Notes: generated from the letters alone by a model not told the origin. Counted from the first letter of the stretch, positions 23,324 through 36,060 are shown. The stretch: 64,000 bases of DNA from Beroe forskalii (GCA_011033025.1 WFMF01000464.1:1-64000), one strand, 5' to 3'. Numbers and translations: made by a program.

Positions 23324-25330
23324 ACACTTCCATCATCTGCATATTTGAATATCGATGCTGAACTGTTATTGTGAGGCAAGATGTTTATATCCTTTAAGAG
23401 GTCTGCTACAAGATGATGAACAGGGGAGATAGCACTGACCCCCTGGGGAAGACCAAATTTGCCCACAAGCCTCTTTGGGCCCAAAAGCTGTTGATTCTTA
23501 AGAACACGACCTGTCTGATAAGAAGCTATGAATTAACCTTAAAAAACTTCCCTGATATCCCATGACTGTTAAGCTTGAAGGTCATTGATGATGTACTAAC
23601 AGAGTCGAAAGCTTTCTCAAAGTCTAGGAAAAGCAGCATGGAACTCATTTTTCTTTTTTCTAGCTTCTGCAACTGAGGCTGTCATCTTATAGAGATATCT
23701 AGTAGTACTTCTATTAGGAAGAAATCCTTCCTGTGCTGAGTCAATTACATTATTATCTTGACAAAAGAGAATAAGTCTTTTGAGAGAACTCTTTCTAAGA
23801 TTTTCCCAACATATGATGCTATTGTAAGAGGCCTAAAGGAACCTGGATCCAGATAAGTATCTTTGCCTGGTTTTCTAATGAATGAGACAATGGAAGAGTC
23901 CCATGCCCACTTTCCAGAATCCAAAACAAGATTGTACATTTTGGTGAGGAACTGTAACCTTTCAATAGGTAGATGTTTCAGCATAATTGATGGAAGCTGT
24001 CCATGTCCTTACACTTCCCTGCAGTTTGTTGAACTTTAATAGCTTCTGCTACCTCAGTGAGCCTTAGTTCTCTGTTAAGAAAGTTGTTATTAAACTTAGG
24101 ATTACTAATTTCTTCATGTTCATCATGTTTATTGGACTTTACAGTATATGAATCATCCCATTCCCACTCTTGGAGTTCACTGATATCCCACCCTTGTTTT
24201 TGAAGTTGATTAACAGAGGTCTCAATGTGCTCATTCCATACATGATCAAATTTCTTGCCTTAAGGTGGGATCCTATGAAAATGTATCAAATAAGATTTGT
24301 TCCTTTTCCTGATCTTCATATGCTAGTCCAGAAACACTTTGAGATGTCCAATAAATGATTCTCCTTTAGGTTTAAACATCTTTTTGTAGCTGCTGCCAGA
24401 AAAAGGAGGCTTTCTTGTGTATTTAATCCTTCAAGTTTATCATGAATCCATGAGTTCTTTTCTGAAATTAGTGCTTTAAAATTATCTCTGCATTGGTCCT
24501 TCAGAGACTTGTTTATTGGGTCAGATCTTCTTATATTCCTTTGAGCTTTTGAAGTTCCTTTGATAGTGATGTAAGCTTCTCTGTCCAAAAAGGCTTTGAA
24601 TGTTTGCATATGGTCTTTAAGGATATGTTTCTTGGAGCACTTGTTGACAACTGAAAGGAAATTTTCAAACATATCTTTCCCACATGTGAAATCTGTATTC
24701 AGAGTCTCATTGAACATATTCTTAGCATCCTCATGCCACCTATCCCAATCAGCCATGTCATAATCATAAACATGTTTTCTCTCTTCATCTTTGTAACACT
24801 CAGTAAAATATTCTGCAATACAGGAATATGTCCCTAAGTGGTGCTCACTGAAAAGATTATAACAGTGCTCAGTCCATGGGGCAGACATGAGATTACCAAT
24901 GTCTCCAAAAGTCAAAGAAAGATCAATAACACTTCCTCCAGCTGAGTGTAGAACTTAGAAGTTGTTTAAATGATACTACTTGCTGGAGCTGTATGTATTA
25001 TAATGTCCTCAGAATTTTTCTACTTGCTGAGTGTAGTAAATGTTCTCACTTTTTCAACAAATTCACTGAGACTTTACTATTGTTGATAGAATCTCCCATG
25101 AAACATTTCTAGCATTGAAATCTCCTAGAACTAACATGTTTCTAATCTTGTTTTCTTACACCACAACCATGCTTTCTGAAGATGAGTCAACAGGTCTTTC
25201 AATGACTTGCTTGAATTAATTTCAGGTCTACAGTAGCAAGAACTCACAACAAGTGATATACTTCCAATTGATACAACTGCAAATATTGCATCAATAGAAG
25301 GATCCATGCCAAATCACAGGCAAACTACCT
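22064..25330 (-). mobile_element. Non-LTR retrotransposon, decayed, minus strand
   Basis: Reading leftwards: endonuclease-domain remnants (about 25330-24920, NMLVLGDFNARNVSWEI and VIDLSLTFGDIG, interrupted by stops), linker 24915-24316, RT fingers 23984-23745 (SFIRKPGKDTYLDPGSFRPL), RT palm 23484-23230 (GLPQGVSAIS and catalytic YADDGSVWL), then 23323-22064 with thumb and a C-terminal CIDCSSGNDDPEHKLFTCPKF knuckle. No RNase H. The motif set differs from the element at 15.5-18.9 kb, so this is a different LINE lineage. Possibly the same family as the ORF1 at 19.9 kb, but opposite in orientation. Confidence 0.85.
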
Positions 25331-25339
25331 ATACAGGTA

Positions 25340-26140
25340 AAACAAAAATCCCATGCAGTAGGTACTAGTCAGTAGACCAATACCACTCTGTAAGCTTAAA
25401 TTTGAGAAGTAAATTAAGTCACTAAAATACTGAAGACCTCGTAGCTTAACCAGGTGGTTGAGATAGAATGTGCCTATTTTCGATTTATAATCACATTTTA
25501 CTCAGAATCTAAACTTACTGCCATTATCATTTCAAAGGGATGTTTGTACACCCTGTCAGGTAGTTGGTATTCTTGAGGCATTTTGTTTATTGATGTTGTT
25601 ACCAAAGTCTATCCATAAGTATCTGCAGACTTCATAAAACCTAGTAAGAAATGTTGAGTTTTATTTTGATAATTTCCAAAAATTAATATTTCATGTTATT
25701 AATGTTAACAAATCTATGCTTAAGTCAAAGAAATGAAAGTCAAATAAGGTTAAATCTCTTGAAGTCTTTTTAATTAAATTATTTCAAAGAATGTCTAAAA
25801 ATTGAAATGGTTAAAGTATGGGCCATAGGGCATAAGATCCACTCACTTCAACTAATTTTTGAATTAAATTAATGTATTTGAATTAAAAAGAAATATTTCT
25901 TCAAGATGTCAATCTGCAAGACTTTTCTCCAACTCTGTACTTGAACACCAACATGATCCCATTAGGTAATGCAATGTTGAGAGCAGCAGGATCTAAGTGA
26001 GTCACACCAAAATGAGTGGTGTGCAGGCATCTTCAGTCCAATACCTACCTCAGCTTTTGGGGTGTTTAAATTGCGAGAGTTTTTTATGAGGTAGGCCCCC
26101 AGCAGTCACCCCCTGGTACCAGGGTATAGCACCGTCAAGT
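25340..26140. other. AT-rich repeat-flanking DNA
   Basis: No gene seen. The segment about 26000-26100 is an inverted relative of 7483-7550 and is similar to 30160-30245. Confidence 0.45.
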
Positions 26141-26148
26141 GCAGTGAC

Positions 26149-27185
26149 CAGGGGCGGCTCGTATGGGTGTATGGGTGTTGAGATACACCCAAAGCAGATA
26201 AGAAGAAAATAAGAAAGAAAAAATCAAAAAACAAAAATCCATTTTTTCTTTCTTCCATAGTAGTCAAGCGCTGGGCGCACACTCCAATGGAGAATACCAA
26301 ATCATTAAAAAAGCCGCTGCATTAAATTCGATTTATTCTTGCTCGAAAATCGAGCGCTATTATATGGGTAACGCGCACACCCAAAATCAGGGATTTTACG
26401 TGTAAGTTGCAATGATCTCTTAGCGGCTCGTCAAATCTGGGTGCGTAGTGTAATTTTACAATAGATGGTGCGAGCGTACACCCATGGTTTGGCGGGAAAC
26501 TTTGGAGGAAAATTCTGGTAGAACTCTGCGATTAGCGCCATTTCTCTTGCGTCTGCTTGAATTACGTCACTCTTTTCTTTGTAGGCCTTTAACTATCGGC
26601 ATATGAACGTTATTTTTTAAAACTTAAAGATTGAATTCTGGAACTATATTTCCGTATTTACTTAATTTGAACACGAAATTGAAGTAAGTTTTCTGAGGAT
26701 ACAACGATGAAACTTTCGCAAAATTAGTTGATTTAAAGTCGATCGGCATGTAAATCTTCAGATCATGCATTTCATTATCATTTTCGATTTTGTTTGTCAA
26801 TCTTCATCACACCTCAACCTTCATCATCACATCTTCATAAAGACCATACAAGATCAGTACAAAACCACTTTGCAGCACGTGAGTACATAATATTGTTGAT
26901 ATTTATTCAGGTCCGTCAATTTCGAAATATGATTTACAGTACAGTGTGATAAAATGTCGATGTGATATCCTTAAAATCGAGATTTTAGCGTCGAAAAATT
27001 CGCTCATTTTTGGATAAATTTGACAATTTTAGGCCATTTTCATTGCACAATTGAAGAAGAAAATCGTCGGGTCCGCCTACGGCGTAGGCCTCCGGCAGTT
27101 GGGGGGCCCGCCCCCCAAACCCCCTGAGTCCCTCGAGCCTCGGTACCCAAGCCCCCATTCCAGCAACCCCCACGAGCCGCCCCTG
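26149..27185. mobile_element. Non-autonomous hAT-type DNA transposon
   Basis: The ends carry an inverted repeat CAGGGGCGGCTCGT (left at 26149, exact complement ending at 27185). The element is bracketed by a perfect 8-bp direct repeat GCAGTGAC (26141-26148 and 27186-27193). CAGGGGCGG-type ends with 8-bp duplications are the hallmark of hAT transposons. Length is 1037 bp with no transposase frame, so it would depend on an autonomous relative. The region just inside the right end is very rich in CCCC/GGGG runs. Confidence 0.92.
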
Positions 27186-27339
27186 GCAGTGACCACCTGC
27201 CTGAATGAAACTGAAACTTGCTCTTTGGTCTTTGTTTGTACTCCAAGCATCAAGAAATTAAGCAAAACACTTAGTGAAGAGAAGTAGAGGACCGGTGGAT
27301 GGATGTGAGAATAAATCTACCTTACGAGACATATTTAAA

Positions 27340-27775
27340 AGGTACGAAATTCGGGGATTTTACGAAAAAATCCCCATATTTTCGTTCCCCCAAAATTTCG
27401 ATCCCCAAAATTATTTCCCCCAAATTAGTTAATTGCGGGTTCGTGATTTGACTAACAGTGCATAAAATATGGAATTCCCATACAAATTTCAATAAGTATA
27501 TCAGTGCAGAAGAGTTAAAAATATCTTAAATGCAGTAATTCCTAATAAAACCTCCTACACTCGACTCGATAAAAGGGATCTTGTACTGAAATTCTACTAC
27601 TTCGATCACCTCAGTAATATTGGCCTTTCTGGTTCTGATTTATTCCCAAAGTTACCTTATTTTTTCGAATTTGGTAGCGAAAATCCCCTGATTTAATTTG
27701 CACGAAATTTGGGGATTTTGAAAAAAATCCCCATTTTCGAACCCCAAAATTGATCCCCGGAATTGTCCCATGTTA
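27340..27775. repeat. Two copies of a GGGGATTTT...AAATCCCC hairpin repeat
   Basis: Copies at about 27345-27425 and 27698-27770. Each reads CGAAATTyGGGGATTTT, a few bases, AAAATCCCCAT, TTTCG, CCCCAAAAT, GATCCCC. Each can fold into a short hairpin around the GGGGATTT/AAATCCCC pair. No coding potential. Confidence 0.7.
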
Positions 27776-28329
27776 TTTTGTCAGAACCATCTTGCCCCAT
27801 GACATTTTCATGCACAATGCACATAGTAACGTTGTAAAGTGAAAAGGAACCATGGTCAAATCAACCAAAGATGCTCTGGTGAAACTTCTACAGCTTTTTA
27901 TATTTTGCAAGTACATAATACTGATTTAATAGTATTATCATACAATACAATTGGACATTGTCTTTTACTAATGTGACCTGCCTTGGTACTCAGTAACCTG
28001 TATATTTGCTCATCAAATCGTACCCACTGGGTGTACCAAAAGCCTTGTCCCCTTTTTTGTGATTTTTGCAAAAGTACAGCAGATATTTCCATTCAGTAAA
28101 AACATTCTTTAAATGTAACCAAAGAATATTCGATTCTGAGATTAATAGGTTGCTCCAGTCACAAAAATCATAAAAAATAGTGTTTTTCAAAATTTAAAAG
28201 TCCATTTTTCACTTGTAAATAAGGCCTTAATCAAAAATTGGATCAATCCTAAGTTTGATTTTTATGCCCTAGAACACAACTACCAAGTTTCAAGGGTTTT
28301 CTCCAAAATTTGAAAGAAATGTAGAAGCC

Positions 28330-29040
28330 TTGCTCTAACCAGATCCCTAGCGCGCCGCACGATGCTAAACACGTATATTTAGCAAGAAAAATTGTTTTAT
28401 ATCTATGCGGGCTTAGGAACTGGTTATGGGAAGTGAAGCCCAAATTACGTTTAGATAAATTCAAAAACTTTAAAGCTAAACCCGCATAGTATTCATGTTT
28501 TCGTTGCGCGCCGCGCGCTTCCCTAATGTTCTGAGGAAGCTCGCGATGATAACAGGGGTACACGTGTTTAGCAGTAAAAAAATTGTTTTATATCTTTCTT
28601 GAATGCTTTAACCTGCACAATTTCATTTAACCAGATGGTTACGTGCTTTGAGGAGTGAAACGACGGCGCGCGCAAAAGAGGGCTCTGGTTAGAGCAATGC
28701 ACAATAAATCCATAAACGTGTTTAGCAAAACCAGATCCTTCTCCTAACCGTGCGCGAAATTAAACCAGGGGCGCTGGTTACGCGCGTCGCAGAATACCAG
28801 ATCCCTAGGTGCGTACGCGCGCCGCGCTACTCATGCTCCAAACCAGGCGACGCACCTGGCAGACAGGGAAATACGGTTTAAGAAAGCTTTAAATATGTAA
28901 AGCATTAAAATATGCTGGCTTGAGATAACAGGGGTATCGTATACGTGTTTAACAATAAGAACCCGCATAAGTGTGTGCACGTGCCGCGCGCATCGCACAA
29001 CGTAAACAGGGATATACGTGTTTAGCAAACTTATGTGGGC
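28330..29040. repeat. GC-rich module mosaic, inverted relative of 19.1-19.8 kb
   Basis: Contains AACAGGG(G/A)TA(T)...ACGTGTTTAGC at 28549, 28923 and 29003, the complement of the module at 19.1-19.5 kb, plus CTAACCAGATCC or CTGGTTA words (28333, 28632, 28745, 28768), TATGCGGGCTTAGGAA (28403) and GCGCGCCGCGC words (28507, 28815). No coding potential. Confidence 0.75.
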
Positions 29041-30526
29041 TATAAAAAAAAGTTTTAAATATGCAAAGCATTAAAATATCAGAGCCGTTTATATGGGAGA
29101 ACAGTCGTGCTTTGTAAAACATTTTAAAAAAATAAAAAATTTAAAAAATAAATTTATTTCTCATGCTTATACCCATCTTATTTCCTCAACTAATTCAGGG
29201 TCATTATTATATTATTTGATTCTTCATTTTTTTCATTTTCAGGTGGATGACTTGAATTTCTCAGCTTTTTATAAATTTCATTAACTAAAAAAATATTGTT
29301 GGTATATGCATTAAAATATCACTTTTTATACCTCAGAAACCCTACATTTAATTTGGTGATAAGCATTATCCTAAGTCAGACAATATAATTTTGTAGTCAT
29401 GGTGCAACATCCACATTTGGACAGCCATTATTCAGTCAGTAAAAGATGGGCAACATCTTTCGAATGGTGTTGTCAGTAAGAGACTCTTAAAGTAGAAGTA
29501 TTAGACTGATGAATCCTGTGCACCACAGTTCATGTTAATATGGTCCATATTATTCTCACAAGGGTCTGTCAACAGCCAACAAATATAAGTTATGTGGCTT
29601 GACTGCAAAGATGACTATATTTGTTCTACAAATATTATTTATTATTTTTGAATATTTCCTTATAGTGTTTTAAAGAGTTTTAAACTTTACACCACTACTT
29701 TATACAATCAAATTTAAGGATGTGTTGAGGCTGCTCCTCGGAGATCCTAAAGATGATTCATAGCTTTTCATAAAGTCAATCTTAAAGTTATGATTCGAAA
29801 CTGTCAGTTGATATTGTGGAGTTAGTTATTTGGCTTGAATCATAATTGTTACTTTCAATGAAAGACAGCAGTTTTATTAAATATGTATCCTTATGGTGAC
29901 ACATTGACTTATATATGACCAATATGACCCTGGAGTAGCTGACATTTTTTTAGTCCCAGAAGCTGAGATATGGCAAATAAATTGGTTTTTGTTGATAACT
30001 CGGGCATTTTTTGAGGTAGACATTTCAAATTCTTGGTGCAAAATTGTATCGTACATACATATGACATCCCAATGTTTCATTAAGTTACTCCAAACACAAC
30101 CAAAGTTACAGTGCATTACTTTTGTATTATTTTTGGCCCACCCAGTAGATGAGTCTCTCCAAGATGAGTGGTGTACAGGAATCATCAGTCTACTTCCTGC
30201 TACAGCTTTAAGGATGTTTAACTTGTGATAGCTTTTTATGAGGTAACTCCACATTATTTTTAGTTTGAAATTAAAGCTGTATATTCATTGAATCGATGAA
30301 TTAAGTAGAAGTAATTAATTAATTAATTATTGAATCAATAAATCATTTCATTCGTATCATTATTATTTAATTCTTAAGTCATTTTTCTTCATGTTGTGCC
30401 CTTACTTTTGCTACTTTCTATAAACAATGATAAAAAAGTTTCCTAATAAAAAAGTTTTTGTATTTGACATTGTCACAATCCTGTTCAAATCAAAAAGAAA
30501 TCACAATCCAATTTTTGTAGGGCACC
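29041..30526. other. Intergenic flank upstream of PTDSS2
   Basis: AT-rich. About 29970-30245 holds a repeat-like block sharing its right part with 7483-7550 and 26000-26100. A pyrimidine-rich tract followed by TTTTTGTAG just before GGCACCATG (30515-30529) suggests that a 5' UTR intron ends six bases ahead of the start codon. Confidence 0.5.
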
Positions 30527-31807
30527 ATGTTACCAGATTCAGAGCGCTCTGACCAAGAAGAACAGATTATTACAGATGATTCTAACAGTTGGTTCTGGAA
30601 ACCACATACTGTCACAGGCCTTGGAATTTTCCTATTGGCCCTTGCCTACTTTGCTCTATTTGAGACCAGCAGTGATGATACAGCCCTCAACATCAAGCGA
30701 GGGCTAATATTTGTTGGCATCTCCTTTCTTTTTATTGCCATGGTGCATACCAAGAATGGCCCCTTCATCAGACCTCACCCTATGTTCTGGAGATTAGTCC
30801 TAGCTATGTCAATGCTGTATGAGTTGGTCCTCATATTTGTACTTTTCCAAGCCAAAGATGATCTGAGGAAGTTCCTCACATTCATAGACCCTGAACTTGG
30901 CACTCCCTTAGAAGAAATAGATTACAGTTCAAACTGTCTCCTCTATGACCCTGATGTCCCTGAAGACCCTTATCACAACATCTGGGACAAGATGGACTGG
31001 TTTGTGATATTCCATCTCACTGGATGGTGGGCTAAAGCCCTTGTCTTCAGGGACTACTGGATGAGTTTTGTCCTCAGTATATCCTTTGAAATACTTGAGT
31101 ACTCACTTGAACACCAACTCCCTAATTTTGCTGAGTGTTGGTGGGACCACTGGATCTTAGATGCCGTGATCTGCAATGGTCTGGGTATCTGGTTGGGTAT
31201 CAAGACTCTAGAGTTTCTTGAGGGTAAAACCTATGATTGGCGGGAGCTGTGGTCCATCCCAGGTAACCGGGGTAAATTCCAGCGGATTCTGAGCCAATTT
31301 ACCCCTCATAGCTGGATAAAATATGATTGGGGCTATACTGAAGATGTCAAGAGATGGTTCACAGTGATATTTATCTGTGCTGTGGTGATGGTATTTGAGT
31401 TGAATGCATTTTACCTGAAAGCAATCCTATGGATTCCTCCTCCACACCCTGTCAACTACACCCGTGTCCTCATCATTCTCTTCATGGGGATTGTATCCAT
31501 GAGAGAAATGTATGAGTACATGTCCAATCCAGCATGCAAACGCTTTGGACAGCAGTCCTGGGTAGTGACAGCTATCCTTGTTACAGAAATAATGATTGTT
31601 TGGAAGTTTGGGTATGACATCCTCACCATTCCCTTCCCACCCCATGTAATTGGGTTCTGGGTCACCTTCATTGTGGTGGTTCTATCCTGGTCATTCTGGA
31701 ACTTCACCTACAAGCTGCCTAGGAGAAGAAGAACACTGTCAGGGAGAGAGTTGAGTGACTGTGTGGAAGAAGATGAGGATGTGGGAGAGAGTAAGAAGTT
31801 AGAGTAG
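30527..31807 (+). CDS. PTDSS2: Phosphatidylserine synthase 2, intronless coding region
   Basis: A 426-residue PSS family enzyme. Base-exchange synthases of the ER and its mitochondria-associated membranes swap the headgroup of an existing phospholipid for serine; PTDSS2 prefers phosphatidylethanolamine (family knowledge). It resembles PTDSS2 more than PTDSS1. Landmarks are DDTALNIKRGL, KNGPFIRPHPMFWRL, NCLLYDPDVPEDPYHNIWDK, the acidic EYSLEHQLPNFAECWWDHWI that forms the active-site region, and QFTPHSWIKYDW. About nine hydrophobic segments are present. The N-terminus and the charged tail (REDE-rich, ending KKLE) face the cytosol by inference. The start at 30527 gives the family's usual short acidic N-terminus. 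The coding region has no intron. Confidence 0.95.
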   Translation: MLPDSERSDQEEQIITDDSNSWFWKPHTVTGLGIFLLALAYFALFETSSDDTALNIKRGLIFVGISFLFIAMVHTKNGPFIRPHPMFWRLVLAMSMLYELVLIFVLFQAKDDLRKFLTFIDPELGTPLEEIDYSSNCLLYDPDVPEDPYHNIWDKMDWFVIFHLTGWWAKALVFRDYWMSFVLSISFEILEYSLEHQLPNFAECWWDHWILDAVICNGLGIWLGIKTLEFLEGKTYDWRELWSIPGNRGKFQRILSQFTPHSWIKYDWGYTEDVKRWFTVIFICAVVMVFELNAFYLKAILWIPPPHPVNYTRVLIILFMGIVSMREMYEYMSNPACKRFGQQSWVVTAILVTEIMIVWKFGYDILTIPFPPHVIGFWVTFIVVVLSWSFWNFTYKLPRRRRTLSGRELSDCVEEDEDVGESKKLE

Positions 31808-33361
31808 AATCAGCTGTGGTGAGAGTAAGATTGTATCAGTGAAAAGTTCTTGGAATTGCTCCAATGCATAATCAGAGGGTAGGAGGGACTATTGTAGCTT
31901 TATAGAGAGCACAAGGGTATGGGACATGATTCAGAGTAGCCAGTTTGAAAGGTGTTTCTCTGGGAATGTGCCAGCTCAAACTTCAAAATTGGACAGGGAA
32001 CAAGAATATAAAGCATGATGCCATGATATGCTTAAAAGTTAGGTCAGTGACTATGAAAAGAGCACATAAATACAGAACATCTACTCAAAGTCTCCTGATT
32101 ATGATATGAAGAGAGCTGAGGCACTACTTAACTTCCACACTACCAATCGGTTTGGAAAATTTACTTCCATGCAGTGTGTTCATTTTGAATGAGTGTCACC
32201 CTTATAATTTAATGTGAATCATGTGCTAGTGCAATAGTGCAGACTCCACTATAGGCTCTTATAAGCCAGTGGCAGCGACTTTTTTCAAGCAAAAACTGAA
32301 AGAGATTTTGATTGATATTATTAACTCATTCTTTGGAATGGTTAAATCAGAAGCATGAAACCCTGAAAATTTTTATAAAAACTTCTATAATAATTTATTA
32401 ATTCCTGGTCCTCTCACACTACAGACTAATTAACAGATACAAAATATTTGAACAAAAAATGGCCGATAAGTGATGGATTGCTCTCTGTCGTGTTTCTGGC
32501 TCATCTGTTAAACTTATAATAACATACTTACCACCCGAAAAGAACAAATGAAATTTGTCCAAATAATTAGTTGTGACCCGTTAGTTGCACATCTTACCAT
32601 GATAGTGGATGTGACAAATTGAGATGATTCAAAAGGAAGTCTATTGAAACTCCATCCAAATAGGGTCCTATATGGGATCTCTGTTGTTTTTATTAACCAG
32701 GCCCTCAGCAGAAGCTAATTGATTTATTTGGTAACTGTAGATCTGCAGCTATGATGATTCCTCCCTACTCCTCAATTTTATAACACTATAATTATTTTTT
32801 AACTCAGTAACCGTGGAGATGATTTCTGATTTGATATTCTTATATTTTATATTTGTTAATTGTGAGATTGTGGTACAAATAATGAAATATTTGTTTTGTT
32901 AAAAAAAGAATTGTTTCATTGCAATGGCTATTTTTATTAAATCAATAGCTTGAACATTGAGTTTCACAAGTGCACAACTTTTAAAGTTTAGACTTTGTTA
33001 AGTTAGAAAATTCAATATAAGATATGTAGCACACAACTCTATGAAGATTGTGCTACCCTCTAAATTGATCTTTACCTGTTGTGACACTAAGTACCTTAGG
33101 AGGTGTATTTATGTGGAGTAAAATTTTGGTGTTTACAAATTTGCTAGGGTGCAGTCAATTTGGGGATCTTTCTCAAGGCATTACTCTAGTTAACGTCATT
33201 TCAAACTGTCATGGACGATGGTGTGAAATAATGGGGATTTTTTTTCTCCAAATTACAACCTCCATGAATACACCTCCTTTAAAGGTATATAATTAATAAT
33301 AGATCTAAATTGTAATTTTCATTTCCTAGGGAGCTAGTGATTCTTGAAGGAGTATATTTGA
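31808..33361. other. PTDSS2 3' flank and GDPGP1 promoter region
   Basis: No gene seen. The PTDSS2 3' UTR lies on the left. About 33080-33300 has a weak inverted relationship (AGGAGGTGTATTTATG and CATGAATACACCTCCTTT) that may be a small fold-back repeat. Confidence 0.45.
33090..33283. repeat. Inverted repeat (MITE-like)
   Basis: Left end about 33098 reads TTAGGAGGTGTATTTATGGAG-like sequence; the right end about 33258-33283 reads its complement, CTCCATGAATACACCTCCT. Inner parts (AAATTTTGG / CCAAATTA) also partly pair. About 190 bp in total, non-coding. Confidence 0.5.
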
Positions 33362-35439
33362 ATGGCTAAAACATGTATATCACTACCCCAAATATTTACA
33401 CTGGAATCTCTCAAGTTTTCAAGTGCTAATAATGTTCTTGATCATGTAATCAATTTGTTGTGGGAGGGCTGCAAGACTAAAGGTGTATTGAAATATGATG
33501 TTTCATGTGCACAGAATAAAATTGTGAAGGGAAAGTATGATTTTATTGTTAATTGGAATGAACACAGACATTTTACTAAAAGACCTGCTCCTAAAATCAA
33601 CTCTTGTAATCATCAATTTGAAGAATCATGTTTCAATTTCAATAAACTAGATGACAAAGAGGTATGCTCTGCATTCTGCTATCTTCTGTGAATAAGAATA
33701 TTTCAATTGTTATAAGTTGAATCCTTGTCAGCTGTCAGTAGTAGAAAAAGTTTCAAGCATCTCATCGTAACTTTGAAAAAGGACCCACTTTGTTGTGACG
33801 TAATTTGTGAAATCAAATAACAACTTTCAGATTCTTTGTAAAGTCGATATTGATGAGAACATTGAAAGTACATACATCTCAATGATGAAAGATGCTAATT
33901 TAAGATCAATAGTTGCTGTTAACTATTGTCCTTTGTCTGAACCACATGTACTAATAGTTCCATCTCCATCATCATGCCTTAATCAGGTGAGACTTCAGTT
34001 ATTATTTACTGATAATTATAGAAGTACTAGCAGCTTTTCTTACATGTTTCACAATTGAATCAGTATGTTTTTGATGACTCTGTTTTGACTCTTGCAACCT
34101 ACTGATGTCACGAAAACACACCTCAGTTGACATTGCTAGCACACCCACTGACTGGTGATCAGAGTTTAATCTTTTTTATATGTTAAATCTTTTAAATAAA
34201 AAATCAATTTGCAATACTGTACTTAATGATGACATGTTTGTCATATATTAAGTACAAAATTCAGAAATGATAAATGCCAACTGTCGAATCTTATTTCAGA
34301 GGCTGACACTTGAAGTACTTCAACTTGCTTTGTCATTCATTGCTGCATCTGGCAATCCTGACATGAGAATAGTGTTCAATTCTTTATGCTCTTATGCCAG
34401 TGTCAATCATCTCCATCTCCATGCTTACAAGTACGTGCTAGATTACTGAAAGTCAAGCTAATTATAGTTCCCACCCAATTGTCTTTTTCGTTTTACAAAA
34501 AGGCATTAAGATAGGGTTTAGAATGACCGTACTCCATAGTTTCTGAGAATTGTATATAGTACTATAATACTACCTTTATCTGAAGTATATTATTAACAAA
34601 TTTTTACTTATCCCCATTAGAGTAGAGGGGACATTACCAATGGAAAGCTCAGCTGTGAAGCATATTGCTAAGTCTTGTTTCATCTTGACTGACTACCCTG
34701 TCTCTGGATTTGTATTTGAGTTGCAAACAGATACAGTCCAACTTGCTGAGGTCAGTGATTGTACTAATGAAATGAAATACTGCTAGCTTGCTGCAGCTGA
34801 TTCCTCGCAATCATGATCAAAAATCAAAATCCATTGTATTTATATTTTTATTGATTTTTCGTGTATGTTTTTACTTTTTGAATCTTATATTGCTGAAGAA
34901 AAACGTTGAATTATTCCTGATTAATCTCCTAAAGTAGAATTATTAAAAGCAAGTTTTCTCAATCCTCAGGATGTCTGGGCACTGATCGAGATTTTGCAGT
35001 GCGATGATATTCCGCACAACATGTTCATCACATTTGGGGACCCATGTCTTAAAAACTCTGAAATAGTAGACCCTGCATATGTGCCGGATCCAACCATAAG
35101 GGTGTGTGTTTGGCCTGTTATCTCTCAGCAGCAAGTAAGTTAAAGATATTTTGACACTTGACTTATATGTGCTATTGACTTATATGTAGTATTGGAGTTC
35201 AATACAAGAAGGGTATCGACACATTGCTCAACCTTTTATTACTTCAGTTTGAGATCAATAACCCCACGGCGGTTTTCCGACCTGCATCCTGTGAGCTGGG
35301 AGGTCATATTCTCCTGCACGACATCAAACACTTCGAAACGATCACAGAGGAAGAAATCGTTAACAACCTCAAGTCCAGGACTGTGGAACCCCATGTTTTT
35401 AATGGCTTAGTTTCAAGGGTCAGGAATAAATTGGGATGA
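33362..35439 (+). CDS. GDPGP1: GDP-D-glucose phosphorylase, six exons
   Basis: A 357-residue member of the GDPGP1/VTC2 branch of the HIT superfamily. It phosphorolyses GDP-D-glucose to glucose 1-phosphate and GDP, thought to clear a mis-made nucleotide sugar. Exons are 33362-33661, 33831-33986, 34300-34430, 34621-34750, 34970-35134 and 35248-35439. All junctions have GT and AG and the phases join correctly. The catalytic HIT-like motif is VNHLHLHAYK in exon 3. Other family blocks are YDFIVNWNEHRHFTKRP, HVLIVPSPSSCLNQ, HNMFITFGDP and ASCELGGHILL near the C-terminus. The first ATG of exon 1 gives an N-terminus of normal family length. The SRPRA gene starts 620 bp further on, same strand. Confidence 0.93.
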
Positions 35440-36060
35440 AATTGTCCCAAGTTGTCTAAATCTGCTTTAGATATTATATATAGGCTCGAAAAGACAAAAT
35501 GTAAAGACTATGATATTCCTATCTTTATAGATTTATAGGTTTTAATGACTTACTGTAAGTGTGGCCTATGGGAAACCGCTGTTCATACATATTATATTTG
35601 ACATTTATAATTTAATTTTGACATGTTACATATTAGTAGTCACTAGTTTTCGCCCTTGTCAAACACATTATTTTATGCTCATATTTAGGTATTTGTAATT
35701 TTGATCTTTTATGGTAATTGCACTGAAATATTTTTCATCAAAACTGAAGTATTGTGATAATTCGGATATTTCTTTTATCGTGGTTTTTAATTCTTCTTTG
35801 CTGTTAATTTAACTGTGCGTGTCATGCACCCATATATGTAGTTTTACTTGACTTAATTTAAATGTTTCTGATCAAGCTGAATTGCAGTTAAAATCATAAT
35901 TTTCAATTGATAATGACGAAACTTGTTATTTGGGTAATTTCAGATGAGAAGTCAACGCTCACCTATAATTCAAGGATATAATAGGTCCGTCATATAGAAG
36001 GAAGAAATTCTTTTTTGAAGGCATTCCAACATACCACCTAATATCCACAATTCGCATAGG

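Noticed and set aside
29877..30254. A 125-residue minus-strand open frame
   Set aside because: Part of it is the dispersed repeat shared with 7.5 and 26.0 kb, so it is more likely repeat-derived than a gene.
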